Virus record (IMG/VR): IMGVR_UViG_3300048590_000661
Coordinates: 1 to 64,000 of that record
Reading direction: 5' to 3' (one strand)
Length of the DNA: 64,000 bases
From: a virus
In this document: positions 25,027-33,794 of the stretch, piece after piece
Layout: each line of letters begins with the position of its first letter
How positions within the stretch are numbered: the first letter of the stretch is position 1
Position numbers and translations under genes: made by a program
The notes under the pieces: generated by a model
Database searches by the model: none
What the model was told of the DNA's origin: nothing
Seen by the model: only the letters and a program-made list of their open reading frames with translations

Positions 25027-25578
25027 ATGGCAAATATTAATATTTTAGATGCTCTTGGAGCAAGTAAATTTACAAAAAGTTCTGGTGCTGGTAGTAGCGG
25101 TGATCCGTTTATTCCAGAACATTTAGAAAGCAATAGCGCAGCAATGCTAACGGCTTTACAAACAATTGATAATATGATTGCGGGTAACGAGGCGCAGGTA
25201 GATGTTATTACACTACCTGCTTTACCTACGGGCACTAATACGATTGGCAATGTTGGTATAGCCCGTACAGCTAGCACATCATATGTTGGCACTGTAACTG
25301 CTAGTGGTGATACTACTATTATTGCTGCTCCTGGTGTTGGGTTGCGATACCGAGTTCTTAGTTGGTCGTTTTGGAATGAAACGGCTACCGCAACTAAAGC
25401 TACTCTAAAAACTGCCACTATTAACATTGATTCATATTACATGTTATCACAGTCTTTTGGCAAGAATGGACAGCTACAACTAAATGAAGATTTAGTATTA
25501 GGTACGAACCAAGCAATCTTAATGAACTTAAGTGTAGCTACTACTGTTGGTTATAGTATCCGTGTACAGGTGATATAA
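25027..25578 (+). CDS. Fibre-associated beta protein A
   Basis: A 183-residue protein: an N-terminal region with low-complexity Gly/Ser (KSSGAGSSGDPFIPEHLES) then a beta domain (GDTTIIAAPGVGLRYRVLSWS, ATLKTATINIDSYYML, VGYSIRVQVI). The 32923 product is a paralogue of the beta domain (GDNIIIAAPGEGKAIDLITWSWW). Both probably form small virion-surface or head/tail accessory parts. Overlaps the next gene by one base (TAATGG). Confidence 0.65.
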   Translation: MANINILDALGASKFTKSSGAGSSGDPFIPEHLESNSAAMLTALQTIDNMIAGNEAQVDVITLPALPTGTNTIGNVGIARTASTSYVGTVTASGDTTIIAAPGVGLRYRVLSWSFWNETATATKATLKTATINIDSYYMLSQSFGKNGQLQLNEDLVLGTNQAILMNLSVATTVGYSIRVQVI

Positions 25579-26768
25579 TGGTATTAGGTAGTGATTTTTT
25601 AGTTTACCCTAGTGCATCTGTTAGTAGTGCTATAATGGGTGCTGCATCTGTTGTCCAATTAGCATCTGGTGCTTTTTCTATTACCGATGCTAATCTTGGT
25701 GCAACACCTAATGCGGCATTATTAATTGGTGGTAAAGCTGGTGATGTATCATCTTTGAATCTTGGTTTATTTGATGGTACTGGTGTATATTCTGTTTATG
25801 GCCGGACTAGAGATATTACTACACCATCTAATGCTAGGTCCGTTCTTAGCAGCACAAAAATATATAACGCCATAGGGAATACTACCAATACCATAGAATC
25901 ATCAATTAGCACTAGTGGATTTAGCGCAAATACATTGGGTCTGAGTTTTGACGGGGTTTCAGAAGCGGCTACTGGTTTGTTGGGTATTTTATTAAATTTA
26001 CCAAATGCTGTATTGACTATTCATGAATTTTCTGCTGGCACATCTGTATTAAATAAAACTGGGTTAGCATTCACACCCAACTTTTTTATTACATTTGCTC
26101 AGCCTAATACTGAGGTGGCGTCAGGTGTTGTATTGCAACAATACCAAAGTATTGGTTTCGCGACAAGTACTGTTAACCAATACAGTATGAATTATGCATC
26201 ATTCCATAACGCTGCTACGGCTGACGCTAGTGCAATACTTTCTACATCATACCTTGCCTACAATTTTTCAAATGCACAGTCTATTTCATTAACAACTATT
26301 GCTGCTGATGGGTATACACTAACAAGAAGTGCTACTAGCGGAATTAGCAGTGTTGGTGTATTAGCATGTTACTTACCAAATAATGTTGTTTTATCTGTAG
26401 AAGATAGCCCTATCACCACTGGCTTACACACAATTGCTTTAGGTGCAGATACAAAAGAACATATTGTTGTAATATCTACGGTCGAAGCGGTAGATTCTTT
26501 AGTAACTAATAGTACTGCTAATGGCATGGCTATTGGGTATTTTAATGATAATATTACAGCATCATATGGTATTGTTGTTAACGAAGGGTCTAACCCTGTT
26601 AATACCGAGGCGTATTACAATAATGATAAAATACTATTAGAGTCAACCGTAGGTACAACTGTTGCAGATTTTGCATTTAATGCATATACGGGAACCGGAC
26701 CGCAAATGAATTGGGTTACTGCTCCTGGCACTGCAAAAAAGATGATTGTATTGGGGATAGAAAACTAA
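25578..26768 (+). CDS. Fibre-region structural protein, 396 aa
   Basis: The product MVLGSDFLVYPSASVSSAIM... is Ser/Ala/Thr/Gly-rich with beta-like strands throughout (IGFATSTVNQYSMNYASFH, TGLHTIALGADTKEHIVVI). No family is recognised. The sequence texture and its position between a small beta protein and the beta-helix spike suggest a structural or fibre part. Codon use matches its neighbours. Confidence 0.6.
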   Translation: MVLGSDFLVYPSASVSSAIMGAASVVQLASGAFSITDANLGATPNAALLIGGKAGDVSSLNLGLFDGTGVYSVYGRTRDITTPSNARSVLSSTKIYNAIGNTTNTIESSISTSGFSANTLGLSFDGVSEAATGLLGILLNLPNAVLTIHEFSAGTSVLNKTGLAFTPNFFITFAQPNTEVASGVVLQQYQSIGFATSTVNQYSMNYASFHNAATADASAILSTSYLAYNFSNAQSISLTTIAADGYTLTRSATSGISSVGVLACYLPNNVVLSVEDSPITTGLHTIALGADTKEHIVVISTVEAVDSLVTNSTANGMAIGYFNDNITASYGIVVNEGSNPVNTEAYYNNDKILLESTVGTTVADFAFNAYTGTGPQMNWVTAPGTAKKMIVLGIEN

Positions 26769-29438
26769 ATGGCGATATATTACGTAGATACAGTAGCGGG
26801 CAATAATGCAAATAGCGGCACTACTTTTGCTAATGCTTTTAAGACTATTACTAAAGGTATTTCTGTATTAAATTCTGGTGATGCTCTTAAAATAGGGGCA
26901 GGAATTTATAAAGGCGAAGCTTTAGTAATTAATAAACCTAATGTAGTTGTAGAGCCTTATGGCAACGGAGTAGTGACTATAGATGGTGAATATAAGTATC
27001 CATTGGGTAGTTTGGTCAGAGAAGGTATTGTTCTGCCTGATGGCACAGTTACTACGGGGTATACAAATGCTGCTTTATTAGATATTAATGCTAATGGCGT
27101 CACACTTAGGGGTATTAATGGGCGTAACTCTAGGGGTAGAGGGATGCGTATATATGATTGCGAAAATATATTAGTAGAAGATTGTACTATGGAAGGTGCC
27201 AGAAATAGTGCATTGCTTATTTGGTTTGCTAATGATTTAATAATACGACGGTCTACCTTCTCATATGGGTGCAATTATGCTCCTGCATGGCGCACCCCAC
27301 AAACAGCACTTTTCCCAAAAGGCGCAGATTTTAGTAGGTGTAATAACGGGTTAATTGAAGATTGCGAATTACACCACTTTTATGGTGGCGCATTAGGGTC
27401 TACCCTTAGTACGAACACTATATTTAGAGGGTGTAAAATTCATGATTCTTGGCGTACTGGTATTAATTTAACTGCCTCTACAGATGTCCTTGTAGAAAAT
27501 TGCCATGTGTATCAAGAAGACCCATTATGGGTTAATAGGGCATTTGGTGGTATTATTTTCTTACCAGAAAATGACGCTCCTGGTGGCACTAATGTTAGGT
27601 GCATTTTTCAAAATAACTTAGTAGTAGATTATGATGGGGCATGTAATGTTGGGCATGAAACATTAGTAATTAATGATGATTGCAAAATGATTAACAATAC
27701 TTTTATTAACCGTAAGTCTGGCGAAGCTGTTGCAGATTTAAGAAAAACACACCCAACACTTACTATTGAAAATAATATATTCTATGCTGGTTCTGGCGTA
27801 ACTGCTAACATAACTTCTGAATTTATTAATAGTGACCCTACATTTACTAATAATTTATGGTATGGGTACACTCCTGATGCTGGTATTCAAGGGCCAAACT
27901 ACCTTAATGCTGACCCATTATTTGTAAATATTAATGGTGCAGCGTCTATTAGGGATAATTTTAAACTATTGGTAGGTAGCCCAGCAATAGATAGTGCTAC
28001 TAATAATGCCCCATTAACTGACCTAACTGGTGCTAGTCGTTCTGGCGTTCCAGATAGGGGTGCATTTGAATATGCAAGTGGCGTCACTATACCTGTAGAT
28101 GTACCATGCGATAATTCACAAAATGGTGAATTTATTCGTACTATTCTTAATAGCACTAACGATAGCGCGGTACTTGGTGGGGCTTGGAGTAATAATACCA
28201 CCTTAAGAGTAGGCGATCAAAGTTCAACAATATTTGACGATAGATTCGCAGTTACATTCCATAACATCCCTGTTAATGTAGATAATATAATAGAAAGTGC
28301 AATAGTAACTTTAACAATTAGAGCTACAACAGGTGTTGGTGGTAAAGTATTAATTAGGGGTGAAAAAAGCCTTAACCCAGTACACCCTAGTAGTATTGGA
28401 GATTTTGATGGCAGAACAAAAACCACGGCATCAGTGATCTGGAATGTTGGTACACCAACTTTAGATACTCAAGTTACTACTCCTGATTTATCTGCCATTA
28501 TTCAGGAAATTATAGACCAGCCAGGGTGGGTAAATGGTAATAGAATAACTCTATATTTTACTGATAACCAAGGGGCTGGCTATCAAGGGCAAGCTGGAAC
28601 AGCATTCGATTCTTATGATGAAGGTGAAATTGCTACTGGTCCTAAACTGGAAGTAGAATATTCTTGTTTTGTTAGTGGTGGTGTTTGTGATGGCAATATA
28701 CTTTTAAATTCAGACTTTTCTTCTGGTGAAGATAATTGGACAGCTACTAGTGATGGTGTTAATGAAGTAAGTGGTGGGCAATTCCATATTAGTGGTACTA
28801 TTGCTACGTCACCTTTTAACCAACTATTACAAGGTGGGCTTAATATAGTAGAAGGCACGGCATATACACTATCTGTATTACTTAGGTCTGTAGGTGCAGT
28901 TGGGTCAATTAGGGCACAATTATTACAAGATAATTCGCCATTTGCCAACTTAGGGTTAAATGAGACTTTTTCGGTTAGCACAGAACAAACAGTGTATACG
29001 CTTAACTTTGTTGCTACTGCTGATGAGCTAGACGCAAGACTAAGGTTTACATTTTTTACTGGTGATTTTTATATCGATGATGTATGCCTAACTTCTACTG
29101 GTGCGGCACACATTACCGCCGATTTTTATGCATTAGACCCAACAGTTAATGAAGATGAACCCTTGACTTTCGTAAATAATTCTACTAGCACAAATGGTAT
29201 TACTTCATACTTATGGAACTTTGGGGATGGAAGAACGTCTACAGACTTTGAGCCAATTGGTATATCATACCCTGATGCGGGTGAATATATGGTCACTTTG
29301 ACAGTTAATGGGCCTGATGGCGAGTCTAGCGCGACTACTTTAGTCACGATTAATGAAGTTTTGCCGCCTGAAGTAACTGCAAATAATAGTATTCATATTG
29401 GAAAGGCATATGTGACGGTTTTAGTTGTAACAACATAA
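26769..29438 (+). CDS. Beta-helix tail spike with DNRLRE, CBM-like and PKD domains
   Basis: An 889-residue modular protein. Residues about 1-440 form a right-handed parallel beta-helix of DUF1565/pectate-lyase-like type (IYYVDTVAGNNANSGTT, then repeated NVVVEPYGNGVV, GVTLRGINGRNSRGRGM). About 450-635 looks like a DNRLRE domain (RTILNSTND, TTLRVGDQSST, ATTGVGGKVLIRGEK). About 640-775 resembles a family 4/9 carbohydrate-binding module (NILLNSDFSSGEDNW). About 780-865 is a PKD domain (SYLWNFGDGRTSTDFEP, YMVTLTVNGPDG). A surface-polysaccharide-binding or degrading spike is likely. No catalytic triad could be assigned with confidence. Confidence 0.78.
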   Translation: MAIYYVDTVAGNNANSGTTFANAFKTITKGISVLNSGDALKIGAGIYKGEALVINKPNVVVEPYGNGVVTIDGEYKYPLGSLVREGIVLPDGTVTTGYTNAALLDINANGVTLRGINGRNSRGRGMRIYDCENILVEDCTMEGARNSALLIWFANDLIIRRSTFSYGCNYAPAWRTPQTALFPKGADFSRCNNGLIEDCELHHFYGGALGSTLSTNTIFRGCKIHDSWRTGINLTASTDVLVENCHVYQEDPLWVNRAFGGIIFLPENDAPGGTNVRCIFQNNLVVDYDGACNVGHETLVINDDCKMINNTFINRKSGEAVADLRKTHPTLTIENNIFYAGSGVTANITSEFINSDPTFTNNLWYGYTPDAGIQGPNYLNADPLFVNINGAASIRDNFKLLVGSPAIDSATNNAPLTDLTGASRSGVPDRGAFEYASGVTIPVDVPCDNSQNGEFIRTILNSTNDSAVLGGAWSNNTTLRVGDQSSTIFDDRFAVTFHNIPVNVDNIIESAIVTLTIRATTGVGGKVLIRGEKSLNPVHPSSIGDFDGRTKTTASVIWNVGTPTLDTQVTTPDLSAIIQEIIDQPGWVNGNRITLYFTDNQGAGYQGQAGTAFDSYDEGEIATGPKLEVEYSCFVSGGVCDGNILLNSDFSSGEDNWTATSDGVNEVSGGQFHISGTIATSPFNQLLQGGLNIVEGTAYTLSVLLRSVGAVGSIRAQLLQDNSPFANLGLNETFSVSTEQTVYTLNFVATADELDARLRFTFFTGDFYIDDVCLTSTGAAHITADFYALDPTVNEDEPLTFVNNSTSTNGITSYLWNFGDGRTSTDFEPIGISYPDAGEYMVTLTVNGPDGESSATTLVTINEVLPPEVTANNSIHIGKAYVTVLVVTT

Positions 29439-29444
29439 TTAATA

Positions 29445-29500
29445 GGAAAAATAATAATATGTATGATATACTAAAAAATATCTTAGGTATTATTATTTCC
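29445..29500 (+). terminator. Imperfect intergenic hairpin after the spike gene
   Basis: GGAA-AA-ATAATAATA (29445-29459) can pair with TATTATTATTTCC (29488-29500), with a two-base bulge. An alternative hairpin CTTAGG (29482-29487) with CCTAAG (29499-29504) competes with it. The two exclusive pairings could be a simple terminator or attenuator. Confidence 0.5.
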
Positions 29501-29553
29501 TAAGTTAAATAACTATAAGAAGTATTAATAAATATGACGAGGTATAAAACAAC

Positions 29554-29967
29554 ATGGCAGCAATTTTAGGAACAGCAGACGGGTACGCTAATCAGAACTT
29601 CGTAGATATTGATTGTTCTGAGCATTTAGATGATAAACCAAATATTAATAACCCTTGCATTTGTACAATGGCAGTAGGTGAGGTTTATGTTACTCCTACT
29701 GATCGAGTATTTATGCGTATCAACCGCAACATTGGTGAAATCTGCAACGATAATGATTGGATTGAGCTAAAAGCAGCATTAACTAATGGCACACACACAG
29801 TAGATAAACTAAATATTTCTGCTGGTACGGCCACTAAATCACAGATTAATCTAGTAGATGGCGTTGAACCAACTACTAAAGTTAATGGCGATATTTGGCG
29901 AGAAGGTGCCGCTATTCATGTTTATTTGGGTAGTGCTGAATACACTCTTGATATGACCGCAGTATAA
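29554..29967 (+). CDS. Short fibre-base protein with docking module
   Basis: A 137-residue protein almost entirely made of the docking module shared with the fibres: HLDDKPNINNPCICTMAVGE, VYVTPTDRVFMR, CNDNDWIELKAA. A short beta tail follows (GTHTVDKLNISAGTATKSQI, VKVNGDIWREGAAIHV). It resembles the front of the 30046 protein (NPCICMMSVG). It may be a fibre base without a tip, or a competitor for fibre docking sites. Confidence 0.65.
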   Translation: MAAILGTADGYANQNFVDIDCSEHLDDKPNINNPCICTMAVGEVYVTPTDRVFMRINRNIGEICNDNDWIELKAALTNGTHTVDKLNISAGTATKSQINLVDGVEPTTKVNGDIWREGAAIHVYLGSAEYTLDMTAV

Positions 29968-29978
29968 ATATAATATAG

Positions 29979-30021
29979 TTTACGTGTTGTATAGTATTAA
30001 ATTTATTATATGACACGTAAA
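29979..30021 (+). repeat. 9-bp inverted repeat between fibre genes
   Basis: TTTACGTGT (29979-29987) pairs with ACACGTAAA (30013-30021). The loop is AT-rich. It lies 12 bases after the stop of the short fibre-base gene; it may stabilise or end that mRNA. Confidence 0.6.
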
Positions 30022-30045
30022 TAAATAAATTTATTATAGGTAAAT

Positions 30046-32232
30046 ATGCCAGTAATTGAAAACCAAGAATATAGAAATTTTATTGACCCTAGATGCTATG
30101 AACATTTAGAGTTTCCTAACATAAATAACCCTTGCATCTGTATGATGTCTGTAGGCAGTATTTATATTGGCACTACTGGTAGGGTATTTGTCCGCCAAAA
30201 GAAACGAAATGAAGAAATTTGTCGCTTTACAGATTGGGGCGAATTAATACCATCTCAGGAAATTGTTGGTGATAATTATCTATTAGGTGCAAGTTATAAT
30301 AGCACGACAAATATCCTCACCTTTACTTTAGTTAATGGTACAATTCTTACTGTTGACATGAATGATTTAGTAGATCCACCATCTATTATGACGGCAGATT
30401 TGCCTAATGCTCTTTGGGTGCATAATAATGGCAGTGGGGTACTTACTGATATCCGTTCTGTATCTGCCAACGAAAACAACATTTTAGATATTGGTACAGA
30501 TGGTGGTGCTTATCTTAACGCAGTATCGCTTTGCGCTCTTATTCAAGACTGCAATTTAGGGGTTGGGTTTAACTATATTTCTGGTACAAATACCCTTCGT
30601 TTACTAGACGCTAATAACGATGTTCTTAGCCAAGTAGCACTAAATAATACTTCATTAGTTAACAACAATAATGGGACATTTACTTTTACTAATGAAGTAG
30701 GAACAACTACTACTATTGATTTTAAGCGTACCATTATTACTAACCCCGAAGCTAATGTATACGTCATTACTGATGATAATGGTAATGTGGTAGAAATTGA
30801 TACAACTAATGTTGTTACTACCCTTACGCTAGTAGATTGCACATTAACCTACACTAATGAAGCTGGTACAGTAGTAGATCTAGATTTAACAACTTGTATT
30901 CAAGACTCTCAAAGTCTTACTACTATAGAATATTCTGGTGGTGTCATTACCTACACTGATGAGGCTGGTAATGAAACTACCCTGAATATTGGTGTTGAAA
31001 ATTTCTTAGCTAATGTAGATTATGATGGCGTACTTAATCAATTAACATTTACTCTTACTAATGGCACAGAATTTATTGTCAGCTTAAATGATTTAGTAGA
31101 CACTTTTGCAGTTAATATATTAGATACTGCTACCATTAATATGTCTATTAGTGGTACTGGGCCTACTATTGATCCTTATATTATTAGTGGGTCTGTAAAG
31201 ATTTCTACTGATGCTAATAATAAATTAGAAGCTAAAGCAGATGGGCTATATGTAGATACTAGAATACAATCTGCTAATGACTTTATCAATAATTCTGGTG
31301 TCGGTACTAATTTATTTCCAATTACCTATGACCATGCTAGTGGTAAATTTACTCTTACACAATTAAGCCATAGTAACTTAGCTAATTTAAATAGTGATGA
31401 CCACACACAGTATCTGCTGGCGGACGGTTCGCGCACGGGTGCGAGTAGTTCGTTGCAGGCGTTCACCAGCGGCGTGATTACCGGAATTGTGCGACCGGCG
31501 ACCGATTCGACTACGGCGTTTCGGATACAGGACGCGGCAGGTAGCACGTCTGTGCTGACGGTGGACACGACGAATGGTCGCATTGGTGTCAATGGCGCTC
31601 CGGGAGCGAACAGATTGTCTGTAAAATCGGCAGGGGGCATTGATGCCCTCCTCGTGCGGGACAGTGACGGAAAAGTATTTTGGGGGTCTACATCAGGATT
31701 CGCGTTGGGTGGGGGCACATATCCACTAGGGATTTTACATGACGGAATATCAGCCGCCATCACAAATAGCATTGGTGACATGCAGATACGCAACACGTCG
31801 GCAGCGGGGCGACTGTTATTCCGCACCATAAATACTAATCGGCTATTGATTGATGCGCTTAGTAATGGAGTGTCTGCCATTACGACAAATGTCATTGTGA
31901 CGCACACCGATTCAGGCACACCGGCGACGGGATTTGGCACAGGTATTAATTTTTTACTCAAGAGTAGCACGACGGCAGACCAAAGTGCGGGGCGTCTCAT
32001 TTTCAAGTGGGACGTTGCCGACCACGCCACCCGCAGCGCGACCGGCCAACTGTCGGCCTATTACACCACCACCGAGCACACGCCTGTCACCTGGGGCGCA
32101 AACAGCGGCGGGGCGTTGCTCTCGTTTTATGATGTCGCCACACCGATTGCCCGCCAAACGCTGCCGCTTGGTGCGAGTAGTGACGATATTGTCAATGCAC
32201 TGGCGAATTTGGGATTAACAAAACTTTCATAG
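30046..32232 (+). CDS. Fibre protein with docking module and GC-rich imported tip
   Basis: A 728-residue fibre. Residues 1-80 hold the docking module (NPCICMMSVGSIYIGTTGRV, CRFTDWGELI). Three degenerate NNxGTFTFTNE-type repeats lie around 204-320. Up to about residue 450 the codons are AT-rich like the rest; from nucleotide 31402 they turn GC-rich. The switch lies at the DDHTQYLLADGSR motif, a conserved junction motif of many tail fibres. The tip (about 450-728) is Ser/Ala/Gly/Thr-rich. The C-terminus (ASSDDIVNALANLGL) is helical. Receptor binding by the tip is inferred. Confidence 0.75.
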   Translation: MPVIENQEYRNFIDPRCYEHLEFPNINNPCICMMSVGSIYIGTTGRVFVRQKKRNEEICRFTDWGELIPSQEIVGDNYLLGASYNSTTNILTFTLVNGTILTVDMNDLVDPPSIMTADLPNALWVHNNGSGVLTDIRSVSANENNILDIGTDGGAYLNAVSLCALIQDCNLGVGFNYISGTNTLRLLDANNDVLSQVALNNTSLVNNNNGTFTFTNEVGTTTTIDFKRTIITNPEANVYVITDDNGNVVEIDTTNVVTTLTLVDCTLTYTNEAGTVVDLDLTTCIQDSQSLTTIEYSGGVITYTDEAGNETTLNIGVENFLANVDYDGVLNQLTFTLTNGTEFIVSLNDLVDTFAVNILDTATINMSISGTGPTIDPYIISGSVKISTDANNKLEAKADGLYVDTRIQSANDFINNSGVGTNLFPITYDHASGKFTLTQLSHSNLANLNSDDHTQYLLADGSRTGASSSLQAFTSGVITGIVRPATDSTTAFRIQDAAGSTSVLTVDTTNGRIGVNGAPGANRLSVKSAGGIDALLVRDSDGKVFWGSTSGFALGGGTYPLGILHDGISAAITNSIGDMQIRNTSAAGRLLFRTINTNRLLIDALSNGVSAITTNVIVTHTDSGTPATGFGTGINFLLKSSTTADQSAGRLIFKWDVADHATRSATGQLSAYYTTTEHTPVTWGANSGGALLSFYDVATPIARQTLPLGASSDDIVNALANLGLTKLS

Positions 32233-32262
32233 TCGCAGCATCGCACACGCAAACAAGGGGAT
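31402..32262 (+). other. GC-rich island encoding a fibre tip
   Basis: Base composition changes abruptly near 31402 (GTATCTGCTGGCGGACGG) and returns to AT-rich near 32262, about 30 bases after the stop codon. Runs such as the ones in 31981-32160 are visibly more than half GC, whereas the surrounding genes are about one third. The island covers the fibre tip and a little of the 3' flank, as expected from a single recombination event. Confidence 0.85.
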
Positions 32263-32308
32263 ATGCTAACCATTAGCGAGTATTATGGATTAATTAGAGG
32301 TTTTTATT

Positions 32309-32743
32309 ATGACCACAGTTAATGAATTATTGTACCAAGAAAAGATTGACGATGCATATAAAGAATATCGTAATGAACCACGTAATATTATTAATTATGG
32401 CGTTCGCCCTAATGCCCAAAAGTGTTTAGAGTCATATAATAGATTACAAATAGCCCTAGCTGGTGGTAACGATTCTATTATAGATATTTCATCTAAATCA
32501 GAGGTGTTTTCGATTATTACATCTTCTGTACTACCTTTTATTGCTATATTGCAAAATGCTATGAAATTAATCATTGACACACCGATTTTTATTGACCAAT
32601 TGGCGGCTATGCAAGGTATGGAAGTATTACCATTTTTAGGTGTTGGTTCAGATTCTATGATTACGCCAGAAGAATATGTTATATTGTTGTATGAGGCTAT
32701 GACCTCTATTCAAAATGTGATCAGTATTTTAGAAAGTGAATAA
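32309..32743 (+). CDS. Hypothetical structural protein, 144 aa
   Basis: Product MTTVNELLYQEKIDDAYKEY... is mainly helical, with hydrophobic stretches (SVLPFIAILQNAMKLII, VILLYEAMTSIQNVISILE). No family is recognised. AT-rich again, immediately after the GC island. It sits 3 bases before the small gene at 32747. The position suggests fibre assembly or a minor structural part. Confidence 0.65.
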   Translation: MTTVNELLYQEKIDDAYKEYRNEPRNIINYGVRPNAQKCLESYNRLQIALAGGNDSIIDISSKSEVFSIITSSVLPFIAILQNAMKLIIDTPIFIDQLAAMQGMEVLPFLGVGSDSMITPEEYVILLYEAMTSIQNVISILESE

Positions 32744-32746
32744 TTT

Positions 32747-32923
32747 ATGGCGGACTTGACCAAAGAGCAAATTAAAGAGTACCAACAAAAAATGGCGCAA
32801 GAATTTTTAAAGGAATATAATGATTTATGTGAAAGAACTGGATTTGTATTAATTCCTTATGCCATAATTGATAATGAAGGTAGAATCAGGGCAGAGAACC
32901 AAATTGGAGTGAAACCTAACTAA
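32747..32923 (+). CDS. Hypothetical small protein, 58 aa
   Basis: Product MADLTKEQIKEYQQKMAQEF... with a charged helix and a strand-like end (GFVLIPYAIIDNEGRIRAEN). Its stop overlaps the next start by one base (TAATG), which supports expression. No family is recognised; similar small helical proteins often occur next to fibre genes. Confidence 0.68.
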   Translation: MADLTKEQIKEYQQKMAQEFLKEYNDLCERTGFVLIPYAIIDNEGRIRAENQIGVKPN

Positions 32924-33336
32924 TGGCAACAAATATTCGAGACGGACAAAGATTATCAGCTAAAGATGCTACCCCTAAAGGTGGTACAGCTTCTACTAGC
33001 GGTGACAACATCATTATCGCTGCTCCAGGTGAAGGAAAAGCTATTGACTTAATTACATGGTCATGGTGGAATAAAACCAATACAGAAACTTCCGTAATTC
33101 TTAAATCTGCTAGCATTGCTAATATTGATAACTATATTACTGATAAATTAGGTAATGGCAAACTATTTACTATTCCTGGCGGGTTTAAGGTTCAATTAGC
33201 AGAAAATGAGGCACTAGTGCTTAACTTAAGTGCAGCTAATGAGCATGGCTATTTTGTATTGTACCAAATTTATGATATTAGAAATGGGAAAGCAGATGAG
33301 GAAACGCAATACGATTATATTATAATGGCGTATTAA
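32923..33336 (+). CDS. Fibre-associated beta protein B
   Basis: A 137-residue paralogue of the beta domain at 25027: GDNIIIAAPGEGKAIDLITWSWW, SVILKSASIANIDNYIT, ANEHGYFVLYQI. The C-terminus (DIRNGKADEETQYDYIIMAY) is extra compared with 25027. A reading frame without a start (33300-33488) begins just inside the 3' end in the -1 frame and looks protein-like, so the gene may once have been longer. Confidence 0.65.
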   Translation: MATNIRDGQRLSAKDATPKGGTASTSGDNIIIAAPGEGKAIDLITWSWWNKTNTETSVILKSASIANIDNYITDKLGNGKLFTIPGGFKVQLAENEALVLNLSAANEHGYFVLYQIYDIRNGKADEETQYDYIIMAY

Positions 33337-33488
33337 TAGGTACAGAGCAAACTGTTAGTAATGTTGAAATAATTAGTAATACACGGCATGGCACTTTTTC
33401 AACTTATGAGCTTAATGAGTTTGATAATTTATTAATTTATGATAGCGGTGTTACTGGTACATACGATTCAATTTTAGATACGATATAA
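33300..33488 (+). pseudogene. Start-less reading frame after fibre-associated protein B
   Basis: In the frame -1 relative to the gene above there are 62 sense codons up to a TAA at 33486-33488, with no ATG, GTG or TTG near the start. The translation is protein-like (YNGVLIGTEQTVSNVEII, then STYELNEFDNLLIYDSG). Because the preceding frame is closed by TGA at 33297-33299 it is a decayed gene end, a frameshifted extension of the 32923 gene, or an assembly error. No convincing slippery heptamer is seen. Confidence 0.4.
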
Positions 33489-33505
33489 TACAAATAACTA
33501 TAAAT

Positions 33506-33535
33506 TTGGCATTCTTTACCCATTTTTGATACACT
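33506..33535 (+). promoter_or_regulatory. Probable sigma-70-type promoter
   Basis: TTGGCA (33506-33511), 18-base spacer, TACACT (33530-33535) with an upstream TG that makes an extended -10. It lies about 40 bases before the Hc1-like gene and could give it, and the tail block, independent expression. Confidence 0.55.
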
Positions 33536-33572
33536 CTCTTTAGTACATATTATTAAAGAAAGGATATTGAAA

Positions 33573-33788
33573 ATGGGTAAAAATTTGGTAGTAATTGACT
33601 TAGAGAATTTACCAGAAGAGTTAGCCGTTGCGCATGACTTTTTTGTAAATAATATTTTAACAGAATATGTAAAATATTATACACATGGTAATAAGGCTGC
33701 TGGCGCACGGTTACGTAAAAATAGTTTAACACTTAAGAAGTTTGCAGAAAATTTACGCAAACAAGTACGTGAAGATTTAAATAAATAA
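33573..33788 (+). CDS. Histone H1 (Hc1)-like small basic protein
   Basis: The 71-residue product ends in YYTHGNKAAGARLRKN, then SLTLKKFAENLRKQVREDLN. This matches the core of Hc1-type bacterial histone H1-like proteins (Y..GNKAAGTR.RK......K..A.E.R..V). The family coats or bends DNA in bacteria such as Bacteroidetes and Chlamydiae. The start is the ATG at 33573, eight bases after AAAGGA; the upstream TTG at 33567 is less well spaced. The gene has its own likely promoter. It could bind packaged or host DNA; virion packaging is not shown. Confidence 0.72.
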   Translation: MGKNLVVIDLENLPEELAVAHDFFVNNILTEYVKYYTHGNKAAGARLRKNSLTLKKFAENLRKQVREDLNK

Positions 33789-33794
33789 CTATAT

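Noticed and set aside
31326-32218. Minus and alternative-frame open frames in the GC-rich fibre tip
   Set aside because: High GC removes stop codons on all frames here. The plus-strand fibre frame is continuous with the docking module.
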